A stretch of DNA of 64,000 nucleotides from CAIQJJ01 sp049325275 (lineage in GTDB: Bacteria; Chloroflexota; Anaerolineae; Anaerolineales; UBA4823). How positions within the stretch are numbered: position 1 is the first letter of the stretch; the number at the start of each line of letters is the position of its first letter. The notes under the pieces are model-generated. The model made no database searches. It was not told where the DNA came from and saw nothing but the letters and a program-made list of their open reading frames with translations. The translations under genes and the position numbers were made by a program. Positions 44,406-52,418 of the stretch are shown here, in pieces. The stretch is from positions 124,001 through 188,000 of the forward strand of contig JBMOLU010000050.1 in the NCBI GenBank assembly GCA_049325275.1, written 5' to 3'.

Positions 44406-46481
44406 ATGTACAAGAAAATGTTCAAACCGATAGCGACCCTCGTGGCGGTCGTGATGCTGATGGTACTGTCGTTGCAGGCCGTCCAGGCAGCGAAGCTGCT
44501 GGCCCCCTATACGATGAATCCGACGGCGACATCGGGCGGCGGGGGATCGCGCTACTCGTCCAGATCCATTTTGAGCAGTGAATACATCGTTCAGACGAAC
44601 TTGTGGAATCCGCCCGTGGCAGGTGGGTATACGCTGGCCGGGGATAATACCAGCGCGGCCTGGACGGTCAGCAACTACACGGCCAATTCCTACTTCCCGG
44701 GCAACAACGAACCCGGGTGTCCCGCCCCGGGCGGTATGGTCGATGACTGCCATTGGGCTGGGACCGGTGGTTTTTACGAGAACCCCTTGCCTCCTTTCAG
44801 CGCCACCAACGATCCCAGCGATTTTGTCAACCGCGAGATTCACGCACCTGCCTCCTATCCCTCGGTGTACAAAGGTTGCCACTGGGGAAACTGCACGGCC
44901 AACAACGGTGCGCCATTCCCTGTACAGGTACAGTCGGTCGCCAGCCTGCAATCGCAGTGGAGCATCGTGGTGCCCGGTGGGACGAATCCGTCGCCTGCTA
45001 CCGATGGTGTTTGGGATGCCGCCTACGACATCTGGCTCGATTCGAACTCGCGCATCAACCCGGATACCGGCCTGGGCTATCTGCCCACTTATCCAGAAGA
45101 ACTGGATTATAACGGGACTGAGCCGTGGAATTCCCTCGGCCAAAACGACGGCGCCGAGATCATGATCTGGATGAACAGCTCCGGTTATGATTTTTCCGAT
45201 GCCGGTGGCCCGATCCGCCCCGCAGGCGTTTTTGGTAACGCAGTTCGCAACGTGATGATCAACGGCCTTTCGTGGGATGTGTGGGTTGCTCGCGTGCACA
45301 GCTACGACAACAACACCGCCTGGAACGTGATCTCTTACGTATTGCCTCCGGGCCAGAAGATCACGAATTTGAACATGGACACGGCCCCGTTCCTGCACGA
45401 CGCCATGACCCGCCAGTGCACGCCGGACGTTAACGACCTGCGCTTCCCGGCTGCTGAACGCGGCGTTCCGGTGCCTTGCGCCGAGCCGGATTGGTGGCTG
45501 ACCTCCATTCAGGCCGGTTTCGAAATCTGGAACCTGCCGCAAACCCTGACCATGCAGACCACCAACTTCTCGGTGACACCGGTTGTGGTCAGCGGCGCCA
45601 ACACGGGCAACCGCAGCCTGGATAACGGCACCCCCCTGGTTCACTGGGACGATCTCTACACGATCACGGCTACGGGATGCCCGGGTGGCGGTACGGCTAC
45701 CTACACCATTACGGCTCAAGAAACCGGTATCTCGTCTTCGACGACCCTGGTCGAGACCCCTGCCGGCTCAGGAACGTATGTCGGTACCCAAAACCCGTCA
45801 CTCCACTCGCTCGGCATGCACGGTTATGCGACCACGCGTGTGGTTTTCCCCGGCTGCAATGGTTTGATCGCTGACGGGATTGTCTTCATCGACCCCAGCG
45901 GCACGGTTACGAACCTGGCCGGTGAACCGGTGGTCGACGCGACCGTTACGCTATACTATTCCCCCACCGGTGCTCCCGGGTCCTTTACCCAGGCAACGAA
46001 CGGCGATCCCAACGATCCCAGTGACGACATCATGGATCCGGCGATCAACGACGTCAACCCATCCCAGACGAACCAATACGGTTTCTACCGCTGGGATGTG
46101 ATCCCCGGTTTCTACCGCGTGCTGGCACAGAAATCGGACTGCGGTATACCGGTCTGGTCCGACGTGCTCGAGGTGGTCGACTTCCCCGTTACCGATGTCA
46201 ACCTCGTGCTGGCTTGCGGCAACCCGCCGCCGGTTACCGTTCAGGTGACCCACATGAGCGACTGGCCGACCGGCTACTGCCGCAACGTCATCGTCACCAA
46301 CAACACTTCCGCTCCCTTAGATTGGACCGCTAACTTCCAGACCGACGGCCAGATCTACAATTTCTGGAACGTGGTTTGGTCGCAAAGCGGGAACAACGTC
46401 ACCATCCAAGGGGTCGATTGGAACAATATCCTTCAACCGGGTCAGAGCACGCACAGCATCGGCTTCTGCGCCAACCGCTAG
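44406..46481 (+). CDS. secreted endoglucanase GH12 with CBM2
   Basis: A 691-residue exported cellulase. AAAGGAGAG precedes the ATG. A signal peptide (1-28, ending VQA) leads to a GH12 catalytic domain (about 55-380), with nucleophile Glu251 in GAEIMIWMNSSG, acid/base Glu373 in IQAGFEIWNL, and the family blocks YDIWLDS, WDVWVARVHS and NVISYVLPPG. Two beta-sandwich linker modules follow, the second with a carboxypeptidase-regulatory-like pattern (SGTVTNLAGEPVVDATVTL). The last 95 residues are a CBM2 cellulose-binding domain (WPTGYCRNVIVTNN, WNNILQPGQSTHSIGFCA). Expected function: cutting beta-1,4-glucan outside the cell. A LacI-type palindrome upstream suggests sugar control. Confidence 0.9.
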   Translation: MYKKMFKPIATLVAVVMLMVLSLQAVQAAKLLAPYTMNPTATSGGGGSRYSSRSILSSEYIVQTNLWNPPVAGGYTLAGDNTSAAWTVSNYTANSYFPGNNEPGCPAPGGMVDDCHWAGTGGFYENPLPPFSATNDPSDFVNREIHAPASYPSVYKGCHWGNCTANNGAPFPVQVQSVASLQSQWSIVVPGGTNPSPATDGVWDAAYDIWLDSNSRINPDTGLGYLPTYPEELDYNGTEPWNSLGQNDGAEIMIWMNSSGYDFSDAGGPIRPAGVFGNAVRNVMINGLSWDVWVARVHSYDNNTAWNVISYVLPPGQKITNLNMDTAPFLHDAMTRQCTPDVNDLRFPAAERGVPVPCAEPDWWLTSIQAGFEIWNLPQTLTMQTTNFSVTPVVVSGANTGNRSLDNGTPLVHWDDLYTITATGCPGGGTATYTITAQETGISSSTTLVETPAGSGTYVGTQNPSLHSLGMHGYATTRVVFPGCNGLIADGIVFIDPSGTVTNLAGEPVVDATVTLYYSPTGAPGSFTQATNGDPNDPSDDIMDPAINDVNPSQTNQYGFYRWDVIPGFYRVLAQKSDCGIPVWSDVLEVVDFPVTDVNLVLACGNPPPVTVQVTHMSDWPTGYCRNVIVTNNTSAPLDWTANFQTDGQIYNFWNVVWSQSGNNVTIQGVDWNNILQPGQSTHSIGFCANR

Positions 46482-46520
46482 CCGGGCAGCAGCTTTCAAC
46501 CCAAGCGGGGTAAACTTTCA

Positions 46521-46550
46521 GGGGCGGGTACACGGTACCCGCTCCTTTTT
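46521..46550 (+). terminator. rho-independent terminator
   Basis: Stem GCGGGTAC (46524-46531) with GTACCCGC (46535-46542), loop ACG, followed by TCCTTTTT. It ends the endoglucanase transcript about 40 bases after the stop. The rest of the gap to 46780 holds nothing recognisable. Confidence 0.85.
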
Positions 46551-46780
46551 GATTCTCCCCGGTGCTGACACGCTTCTGGCGTCTGCTTGCCGCAGGCACG
46601 TATTTCCCGAGCGGCGCCGCCTTGGGTGACGCCTGGCTGCGAATGGTGTAAAATGATCCTGACCCGCTCAAGAGCAAAAAGTGGGTTGGCCGAATATTCG
46701 TATGTTGGGCAAAACCTGTAACCCTTCGTCTTGAACTGCATCTAAGGGCTTGTAAGAGAATATTCTATAGGAGTACAAAG

Positions 46781-47143
46781 ATGATCGCTGAACCCGTTCA
46801 CGTAACCGACGATGCTTTCGAAAAGACCGTCCTGCAGTCGCAGCTTCCGGTCATTGTTGATTTTTGGGCGCCGTGGTGCGGCCCCTGTAAAATGGTTGCC
46901 CCCATCCTGGATAAGCTCGCCCAGGAATATGCCGGCAAATTGCTGATCACAAAGGTGAATACCGACGAGCACCAGCAGTGGGCCATGCAGTATGGAGTGC
47001 AAGGCATCCCCACCATGCTCTTTGTGGCCGGTGGCAAGGTCGTTCACCGCCAGGTTGGGGCCTTGCCCGAGCCGATGCTGCGTACCGTCGTCACGCAGTT
47101 TATGGAAGTGGCCGCCAGGCCGGAAGCCGCCAAACCGGCCTGA
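46781..47143 (+). CDS. trxA: thioredoxin
   Basis: A 120-residue cytosolic thioredoxin. The redox site is DFWAPWCGPCKMVAP (Cys33, Cys36), and the cis-Pro loop is VQGIPTMLFV. Standard length and no signal peptide. TAGGAG lies ahead of the ATG. It is convergent with murA, with only seven bases between the stops. Whether it is the main thioredoxin or one of several paralogues cannot be told. Confidence 0.93.
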   Translation: MIAEPVHVTDDAFEKTVLQSQLPVIVDFWAPWCGPCKMVAPILDKLAQEYAGKLLITKVNTDEHQQWAMQYGVQGIPTMLFVAGGKVVHRQVGALPEPMLRTVVTQFMEVAARPEAAKPA

Positions 47144-47150
47144 CCCGGCG

Positions 47151-48443
47151 TCACTCACCGCTTTCACGCACGATCTGTGCTCCGAGCGAGCGCAGCTTTT
47201 CCTCGATTTTTTCATAGCCCCGGTCTATCTGGCCCGCATTGCGGATGGTCGACTTGCCCTCGGCGGCCAAGGCTGCCAGCACCAACGCCATCCCGGCCCG
47301 GATATCGGGGCTTTCTACTTTTTCACCGATCAACTGCGTCGGGCCGATCACGATGCAGCGATGCGGGTCGCATAAAACGATTTGTGCGCCCATATTGACC
47401 AGCTTGTCGGTGAAGTACATTCGGCTTGGGTACATCCAGTCGTGAAACAGGATCGAGCCGCTGGCCTGCGTGGCGATGGTAATAGCGATGCTGACCAGGT
47501 CCGACGGGAAAGCCGGCCAGACGTTGGTTTTGATCTCCGGGATGGCATCGCCCAGGTCGGGTTCGATCAGCAGCGCTTGTTCGCCGGGGACGACGATGTC
47601 TTCGCCGTCGACTTCCCAGGTCACGCCCATGCGGCCGAATACCAGCCTGGTCATGTTCAGATACTGCGGGGCTGCCCGGCGGATACGGATCGAGCCACGC
47701 GTGACTACGGCTGCGCCGATGAAGCTGGCAACCTCGAGGTAATCCGGCCCGATGGTGAATTCTCCTCCGTGCAGCTTTGGCACCCCGTGGATGAGAAGCG
47801 TGTTGGAGCCGACGTTTTCGATTTGTGCGCCCAGGGTATTGAGCATCAGGCACAGTTCCTGGATGTGTGGCTCGGAAGCAGCGTTCCGCAAAATCGTCGT
47901 CCCCCGGGCGCAAACGGCAGCCATGATGGCGTTCTCGGTCGCGGTCACGCTGGCCTCGTCCATCAGCATATCGCTTCCGGTGAGATATTTCGCCTCGAAT
48001 TCGAAAGCCTTCTGCTGGCGGTTGTAGTCGGCGTACGCACCGAGCGAGCGCAGGGCCAGGATGTGGGTATCTACCCGCCGGCGCCCGATCACGTCGCCGC
48101 CCGGCGGCGGCAGGCGCAGCGTGCCCGTACGCGCCAGCATAGGCCCGGCCAGCAAGATAGAAGCGCGGATTTTTTTGCACAAGTCCGGATCGAGATCGGC
48201 CGGCCGGACTTCACTGGCCTGCACGCGCCAGGTGTGGTTGCCGATATTGTCGACGCTTACCCCCAGGCTTTCGAGTAGAGCGCGCATCGCCTGGACATCG
48301 CGAATTTCCGGCATATTGTGCAAGACGACGGCTTCGTCGGTCAGCAGACAGGCCGCCAGCAGCGGCAGGGCGGAGTTTTTATTGCCGGCGGGGGTTAGCT
48401 CGCCGTGCAGTTGCTTCCCACCTTGAATGATCAGTTTATCCAT
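47151..48443 (-). CDS. murA: UDP-N-acetylglucosamine 1-carboxyvinyltransferase
   Basis: A 430-residue MurA, the first committed enzyme of peptidoglycan synthesis (enolpyruvyl transfer from PEP to UDP-GlcNAc). The N-terminus MDKLIIQGGKQLHGEL and AGNKNSALPLLAA (substrate Lys-Asn) are typical. The active-site loop reads PPPGGDVIGRRRVDTH, so the usual PEP-attacking, fosfomycin-binding Cys is Asp117. The ATG at 48443 has AAGGAG upstream; an earlier in-frame ATG at 48479 lacks a site. It is divergent from prepilin peptidase. The Cys-to-Asp exchange is known from Chlamydia and mycobacteria and gives natural fosfomycin insensitivity. Confidence 0.95.
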   Translation of the reverse strand: MDKLIIQGGKQLHGELTPAGNKNSALPLLAACLLTDEAVVLHNMPEIRDVQAMRALLESLGVSVDNIGNHTWRVQASEVRPADLDPDLCKKIRASILLAGPMLARTGTLRLPPPGGDVIGRRRVDTHILALRSLGAYADYNRQQKAFEFEAKYLTGSDMLMDEASVTATENAIMAAVCARGTTILRNAASEPHIQELCLMLNTLGAQIENVGSNTLLIHGVPKLHGGEFTIGPDYLEVASFIGAAVVTRGSIRIRRAAPQYLNMTRLVFGRMGVTWEVDGEDIVVPGEQALLIEPDLGDAIPEIKTNVWPAFPSDLVSIAITIATQASGSILFHDWMYPSRMYFTDKLVNMGAQIVLCDPHRCIVIGPTQLIGEKVESPDIRAGMALVLAALAAEGKSTIRNAGQIDRGYEKIEEKLRSLGAQIVRESGE

Positions 48444-48551
48444 AAAGTAATTTCTCCTTGGGCGTGTGGCTGGCGACATTTTACCGTCAAATGCCCGCAG
48501 GTTGTCCGACGATTCCTATACGGTTTCGGGTCTACGCTTAAGGACGAGGTT

Positions 48552-48560
48552 TGCTATAAT
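48552..48560 (+). promoter_or_regulatory. extended -10 promoter for prepilin peptidase
   Basis: TGCTATAAT is a perfect -10 hexamer with the extended TGn element, 35 bases ahead of the start codon. No good -35 hexamer is seen at the right distance, which is normal for extended -10 promoters. Confidence 0.55.
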
Positions 48561-48594
48561 CAGGGTGGTAAGGTCCAAGGAGGCGTTGCTTGTC

Positions 48595-49440
48595 ATGGAA
48601 AACTTCTTCGTTCTGCTGATGGTAGCATGTTTGGGTTGGTTACTGGGGGTGCTGGTCAATTACCTCGCTGACGTGCTGCCCTGGACGCGTCGTATAACGC
48701 CGCCGATGTGCGTTACTTGCCAGGCGGAAATGCGCTGGAAAAACTACTTCCTTTGGCCGCGCAGCTGCACCGCCTGCGGTAGAAGACGTGGCGTACGCGT
48801 CTGGCTGGTCGAAGCAACTTATGTCTTGCTTGCCTTGGGGATGTGGCTCTATCCGCACAAATACCTCGGCTTTTGGTTGAGTCTGATCCTGCTGGTTTTC
48901 TTTGGCGTCGTCGCCGTGATCGATATCGAATACCGCCTGATCTTGCACCAGGTCAGCCTGGCAGGCGCTTTTTTGGCTGTCCTGCTTGGGGTCATCTGGC
49001 GTGCCCAACACTTTTTTAATCAACCCGGACTGGTTTTTTCTTCCTTTGCCCCCTGGTGGTATGGAATCTGGACATCTCTGCTGGGTGGGGCGATCGGTTT
49101 TGGTTTCATGGGCCTGTTGTATATCTTCGGAGGTGTGTTTTTGCGCCTGGCAGCGCGCCGCCGGGGCCAGGAAGTGGATGACGTCGCCCTCGGATTTGGC
49201 GACGTAAACTTGGCCGGCATCTTGGGTTTGCTGCTCGGCTGGCCCCTGGTAACTGCCGGCTTGTTTTTCGGAGTCCTGATCGGCGGTTTGGTCAGCCTCG
49301 CTTATCTGCTGATGATGATGGCGCTGCGGCGTTATCACCTCTTCATGGCGCTTCCGTATGGCCCCTTTTTGATCGCCGGAGCCGTGTTCGTGATTTACTT
49401 TCGAGAAACTCTGCTTCAATTGTTGCAAGTGGGTTTCTAG
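48595..49440 (+). CDS. prepilin peptidase (A24 family) with N-methylation domain
   Basis: A 281-residue polytopic membrane protease. The N-terminal domain carries the CxxC pairs CVTC and CTAC typical of bifunctional TFP peptidase/methyltransferases. The aspartyl active site is formed by Asp110 (AVIDIEYRLIL) and Asp203 (GFGDVNLAGILG). Six to eight membrane helices are visible. AAGGAGG lies about 12 bases before the ATG at 48595. It cleaves the leader of type IV pilins or pseudopilins. The TadE-like genes just downstream do not need it themselves, so its pilin substrates must be encoded elsewhere. Confidence 0.9.
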   Translation: MENFFVLLMVACLGWLLGVLVNYLADVLPWTRRITPPMCVTCQAEMRWKNYFLWPRSCTACGRRRGVRVWLVEATYVLLALGMWLYPHKYLGFWLSLILLVFFGVVAVIDIEYRLILHQVSLAGAFLAVLLGVIWRAQHFFNQPGLVFSSFAPWWYGIWTSLLGGAIGFGFMGLLYIFGGVFLRLAARRRGQEVDDVALGFGDVNLAGILGLLLGWPLVTAGLFFGVLIGGLVSLAYLLMMMALRRYHLFMALPYGPFLIAGAVFVIYFRETLLQLLQVGF

Positions 49441-49445
49441 CAGGG

Positions 49446-49490
49446 TGTCGGAGAAACCCCACGTTAAGGCTTCCGAAGTCTTTTCCGACA
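49446..49490 (+). terminator. weak terminator-like inverted repeat
   Basis: TGTCGGA (49446-49452) with TCCGACA (49484-49490), enclosing a smaller CTTCCGAAG palindrome. It follows the peptidase stop directly. No U tract follows, so function as a terminator is uncertain. Confidence 0.35.
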
Positions 49491-49582
49491 GGCTGCCAGC
49501 GCAGCAGAGGGAAGGTTTGCACAATTTGCTAATTTGTAAAGCCATTAGTACAAATGGCTTATTCTTAACAAGTCGTTCTTGG

Positions 49583-49588
49583 TATAAT
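49583..49588 (+). promoter_or_regulatory. possible -10 element for the Tad-like cassette
   Basis: TATAAT (in TTGGTATAATTT) lies 93 bases ahead of the first TadE-like gene in an A/T-rich segment. The -35 region (near 49560) is poor. Confidence 0.4.
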
Positions 49589-49675
49589 TTAAAGTAGGTA
49601 TAACGTATCGCTTCATAAATTGTTACAGTTTGAACTTTTTTGTAAGTTTATTTTGCACGTATGCGGAGAGTTTTC

Positions 49676-50401
49676 ATGGTTACCCCCCCTGTTGCGAGAA
49701 AAGAAATGCGTGGGCAAAGCTTTATCGAGCTGGCCATCGCGCTGCCGATCTTGCTCCTGCTGCTGGCCGGCATGCTGGAAGTAGGCTTTTTGTTTTTTGC
49801 TTACATGACGGCCGTCGATCAGACCCGCGAGGCCGCCCGCTTCGCATCGACGCGCGATTACGAACAATTGAACCCGGCCACGATCGATCCCGCCCACCCG
49901 GAAGCCGCCTGCCATGACGCGTTTCTGCACTACTTTTACGATACGGCCTGTTTCTTTACCGACCGCGACATCAATCCCACCCTGCCGATCAGCGCCACCC
50001 GCTTCGAGGACGTGACCATCTCCGTCTTTACCATTGCGGGCGCAGCCCCCGGCTCCGGGCCTCGCCAGGTCTTGCACCGCTACCCCGAAGACGGCGACGG
50101 GGTCTGGTCGTTGTATAATAACAACTGGACGCGGGACTGCGAGGGCAATACCGTGCTCAGCGAGCCGTTTTTCACTAACGATGAAATCCTGGGCATGCTG
50201 CAGCCCGATCCGACTCCCGACCCCGGCGGCGGCACCTATTCGCGTTTCGATCGCGGCTTGGTGCTGGTGGAAGTCTTCTTCTGTTACGAGCAAAAAATGG
50301 GTCTACTCGATTTTCGCAGCATGGACCGGCTGATTCCGAACCCGATGCGCCTGCACGCCTACACGATCATGCCCGCGCCAGAGGCCTTGCCGCAACCTTA
50401 A
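49676..50401 (+). CDS. TadE-like pseudopilin/surface protein
   Basis: A 241-residue protein with a TadE-type N-terminus: MRGQSFIELAIALPILLLLLAGMLEVGF, i.e. the short basic leader, the conserved Glu and one hydrophobic helix. The extracytoplasmic part is 200 residues long without a recognisable fold. The ATG at 49676 has GGAGAG six bases upstream. It is the first gene of three with the same layout (14- and 23-base gaps). TadE-family proteins are minor pseudopilins or surface anchors of the Flp/Tad system, but no Tad ATPase or secretin is in the window. Confidence 0.82.
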   Translation: MVTPPVARKEMRGQSFIELAIALPILLLLLAGMLEVGFLFFAYMTAVDQTREAARFASTRDYEQLNPATIDPAHPEAACHDAFLHYFYDTACFFTDRDINPTLPISATRFEDVTISVFTIAGAAPGSGPRQVLHRYPEDGDGVWSLYNNNWTRDCEGNTVLSEPFFTNDEILGMLQPDPTPDPGGGTYSRFDRGLVLVEVFFCYEQKMGLLDFRSMDRLIPNPMRLHAYTIMPAPEALPQP

Positions 50402-50415
50402 GGAGTCTTTGTCTT

Positions 50416-52395
50416 ATGAAGTACAAACGCCTCTTCCAATCTTCTTCTCCAACAGTTCCGCGTCCTGGCCGCCCGCACAGTTCGTGGGGCGAACGCGCAC
50501 AGTCGATTGTGATTATTGCCGCCGCTTTTGTGGCGCTTTTGGCGCTTGTCGGCCTGGTTACCGATGTCGGTTCGATTTACGTCAGTTGGACGCGCCTCAA
50601 GCGCGGCGTGGATGCGGCGGCCGTGGCTGCCGCCAACAACATGAAGGCGGCGAAGGAAAATATTACCACCGCCGAGCGTGTCGCCAATATGGAACGGGCC
50701 GCGAAGGAAATGCTGGCGTTGAACGGCATCCAGGAAGTCGATATCATGGAAATCATGACCTGCGAGGACGCCTTCGACGATGACGGTAATCCGATTGCCG
50801 GCAGCCCGGATGCGCTGCTCGATCTCTGCCCGACCCCCACCGGCCTGCGCAAAATGGCCTGGATCGAGGCGCGGGAGCGCGTCAACGTCTACTTCCTCTC
50901 CCTGGTTGGCATACGTTCCTACCCCCTTACCTTGAGCTCGATCGGAGAGGCCGCCATGCTCGACCTGGTGCTGGTCTTCGATACATCCGAGTCGATGGGC
51001 GTGGACACGCACATCCCCTGGGACAATCCGAGCGCGCCCACCGTGGGTGACGACCCGGCCTACAGCAAGGAGTTCGACCCCGGCCCGTGTACGGCCAACC
51101 ACGCCTGTTACCCGCTGGAAGGCGCCAAGGATGCCGCCCGTTCCCTGATCAACCGCCTGTATCCTTACTACGATCGCGTGGCCATCGTTACCTTCGATTA
51201 CCAGGCCGAGCAGGCCTTTCCGGTTCCGCCCACCGGCCAGTCTTACACCACCCTTGGTTTGAAATTGAACGGGACGATGTCTGTCCCCGGTGAAAGCGAG
51301 TATGCGCTCAACGCCATCACCAACAACATCCGCCTGCACGACGACGCAGACCTGGCGAGGCTGGCCTGGGACCAGTACTACTGCAATGGCTGCGAAGGCA
51401 AGTACAACCCGGTCTTCCCTGAAGACCGCGACGGAGACGGCCAGGATGCGGACATAGGCGATTGTACCCCCACCGACGAACTGGCCTTTCCGTACCGTGT
51501 CGATGAAGCTGCCTATCACGACGCCGAGGAAAAGGGGATGATCGACGATTTTATCGAACACCCTGAATTATGCGACCTCGACGACCAGTATGACGTCTTC
51601 GATTGGAACGAGGACTGGGACTTCTCGAACGATCACGCCGCAGGCCAGGCGCTGTGGACGGCCGGGCGTTACGACGGCTTTACGTCCGCTTCGACCTGCA
51701 TCGGCTGCGGCATCCGCATGGCGCGGCAGATCCTGGCCGAGTTTGGCCGCCCGGGTGGTGTTTGGGTGATGGTGGTTTTGACCGACGGTGCCGCCAACGC
51801 CAGCGACAATGCCTACACCTGGCCCGTCGGCGCCAGCGGTGAGGGTATTCCCAGCATTTACCCTTACGGTTTCTGCACGCACTATACCGGCGGCGGCTGG
51901 CCTTACTGGAACTACGGCTTCCCGTGCAAAGACAACACCTATGCCCCGCGTTACTGCCTCGATAGCGACAGCACGACGTGCCCGCCCAGTTCGACGCACA
52001 CCGGCGCCTATTTCGACCCCGACGCCGACTATCACGGTTACGTCACGTCCTACAGCGCGGTCGATTACGCCAGGGATATGACCGATGCGGCCGCCTTGCT
52101 CTACCCACAACTGCAAGAGCCGCCCGTCAACGATGCCGAGCCGAACGGCGAAGACATCATCCTGTATGCCATCACCTTCGGCCAGGACGCCGCCGCCCTG
52201 CAGCTCGGTTTGCCGTTGATGCACTACATCGCCGACGTCGGCGATGACGGCGCCCGCGGCGGCGAGTGTTCAGAAGCGGCTACGACAAACTATACCCAAC
52301 AGTGCGGCAACTATTATTATGCGGCCGATGGCGCGGCCTTGACCCGGGTGTTCAGTGACATTATGGCTCGTATTTATACCAAGATCAGTCAATAG
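50416..52395 (+). CDS. TadG-like membrane-anchored vWA protein
   Basis: A 659-residue protein with AAGGAG before the ATG. The N-terminus has a Tad-type helix (ERAQSIVIIAAAFVALLALVGLVTDVG) followed by LKRGVDAAAVAAANNMK, the pattern of TadG/Flp assembly proteins. The rest is a von Willebrand A domain with the MIDAS signature LVFDTSESMG (Asp189) and further parts VAIVTFDY and VLTDGAANA. An insertion of about 150 acidic, Cys-containing residues (about 300-410) splits the vWA. It is probably a surface adhesion or metal-dependent binding protein. Middle gene of the cassette. Confidence 0.85.
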   Translation: MKYKRLFQSSSPTVPRPGRPHSSWGERAQSIVIIAAAFVALLALVGLVTDVGSIYVSWTRLKRGVDAAAVAAANNMKAAKENITTAERVANMERAAKEMLALNGIQEVDIMEIMTCEDAFDDDGNPIAGSPDALLDLCPTPTGLRKMAWIEARERVNVYFLSLVGIRSYPLTLSSIGEAAMLDLVLVFDTSESMGVDTHIPWDNPSAPTVGDDPAYSKEFDPGPCTANHACYPLEGAKDAARSLINRLYPYYDRVAIVTFDYQAEQAFPVPPTGQSYTTLGLKLNGTMSVPGESEYALNAITNNIRLHDDADLARLAWDQYYCNGCEGKYNPVFPEDRDGDGQDADIGDCTPTDELAFPYRVDEAAYHDAEEKGMIDDFIEHPELCDLDDQYDVFDWNEDWDFSNDHAAGQALWTAGRYDGFTSASTCIGCGIRMARQILAEFGRPGGVWVMVVLTDGAANASDNAYTWPVGASGEGIPSIYPYGFCTHYTGGGWPYWNYGFPCKDNTYAPRYCLDSDSTTCPPSSTHTGAYFDPDADYHGYVTSYSAVDYARDMTDAAALLYPQLQEPPVNDAEPNGEDIILYAITFGQDAAALQLGLPLMHYIADVGDDGARGGECSEAATTNYTQQCGNYYYAADGAALTRVFSDIMARIYTKISQ

Positions 52396-52418
52396 TGGCG
52401 GTGGTAGGAGAGCAGTGT

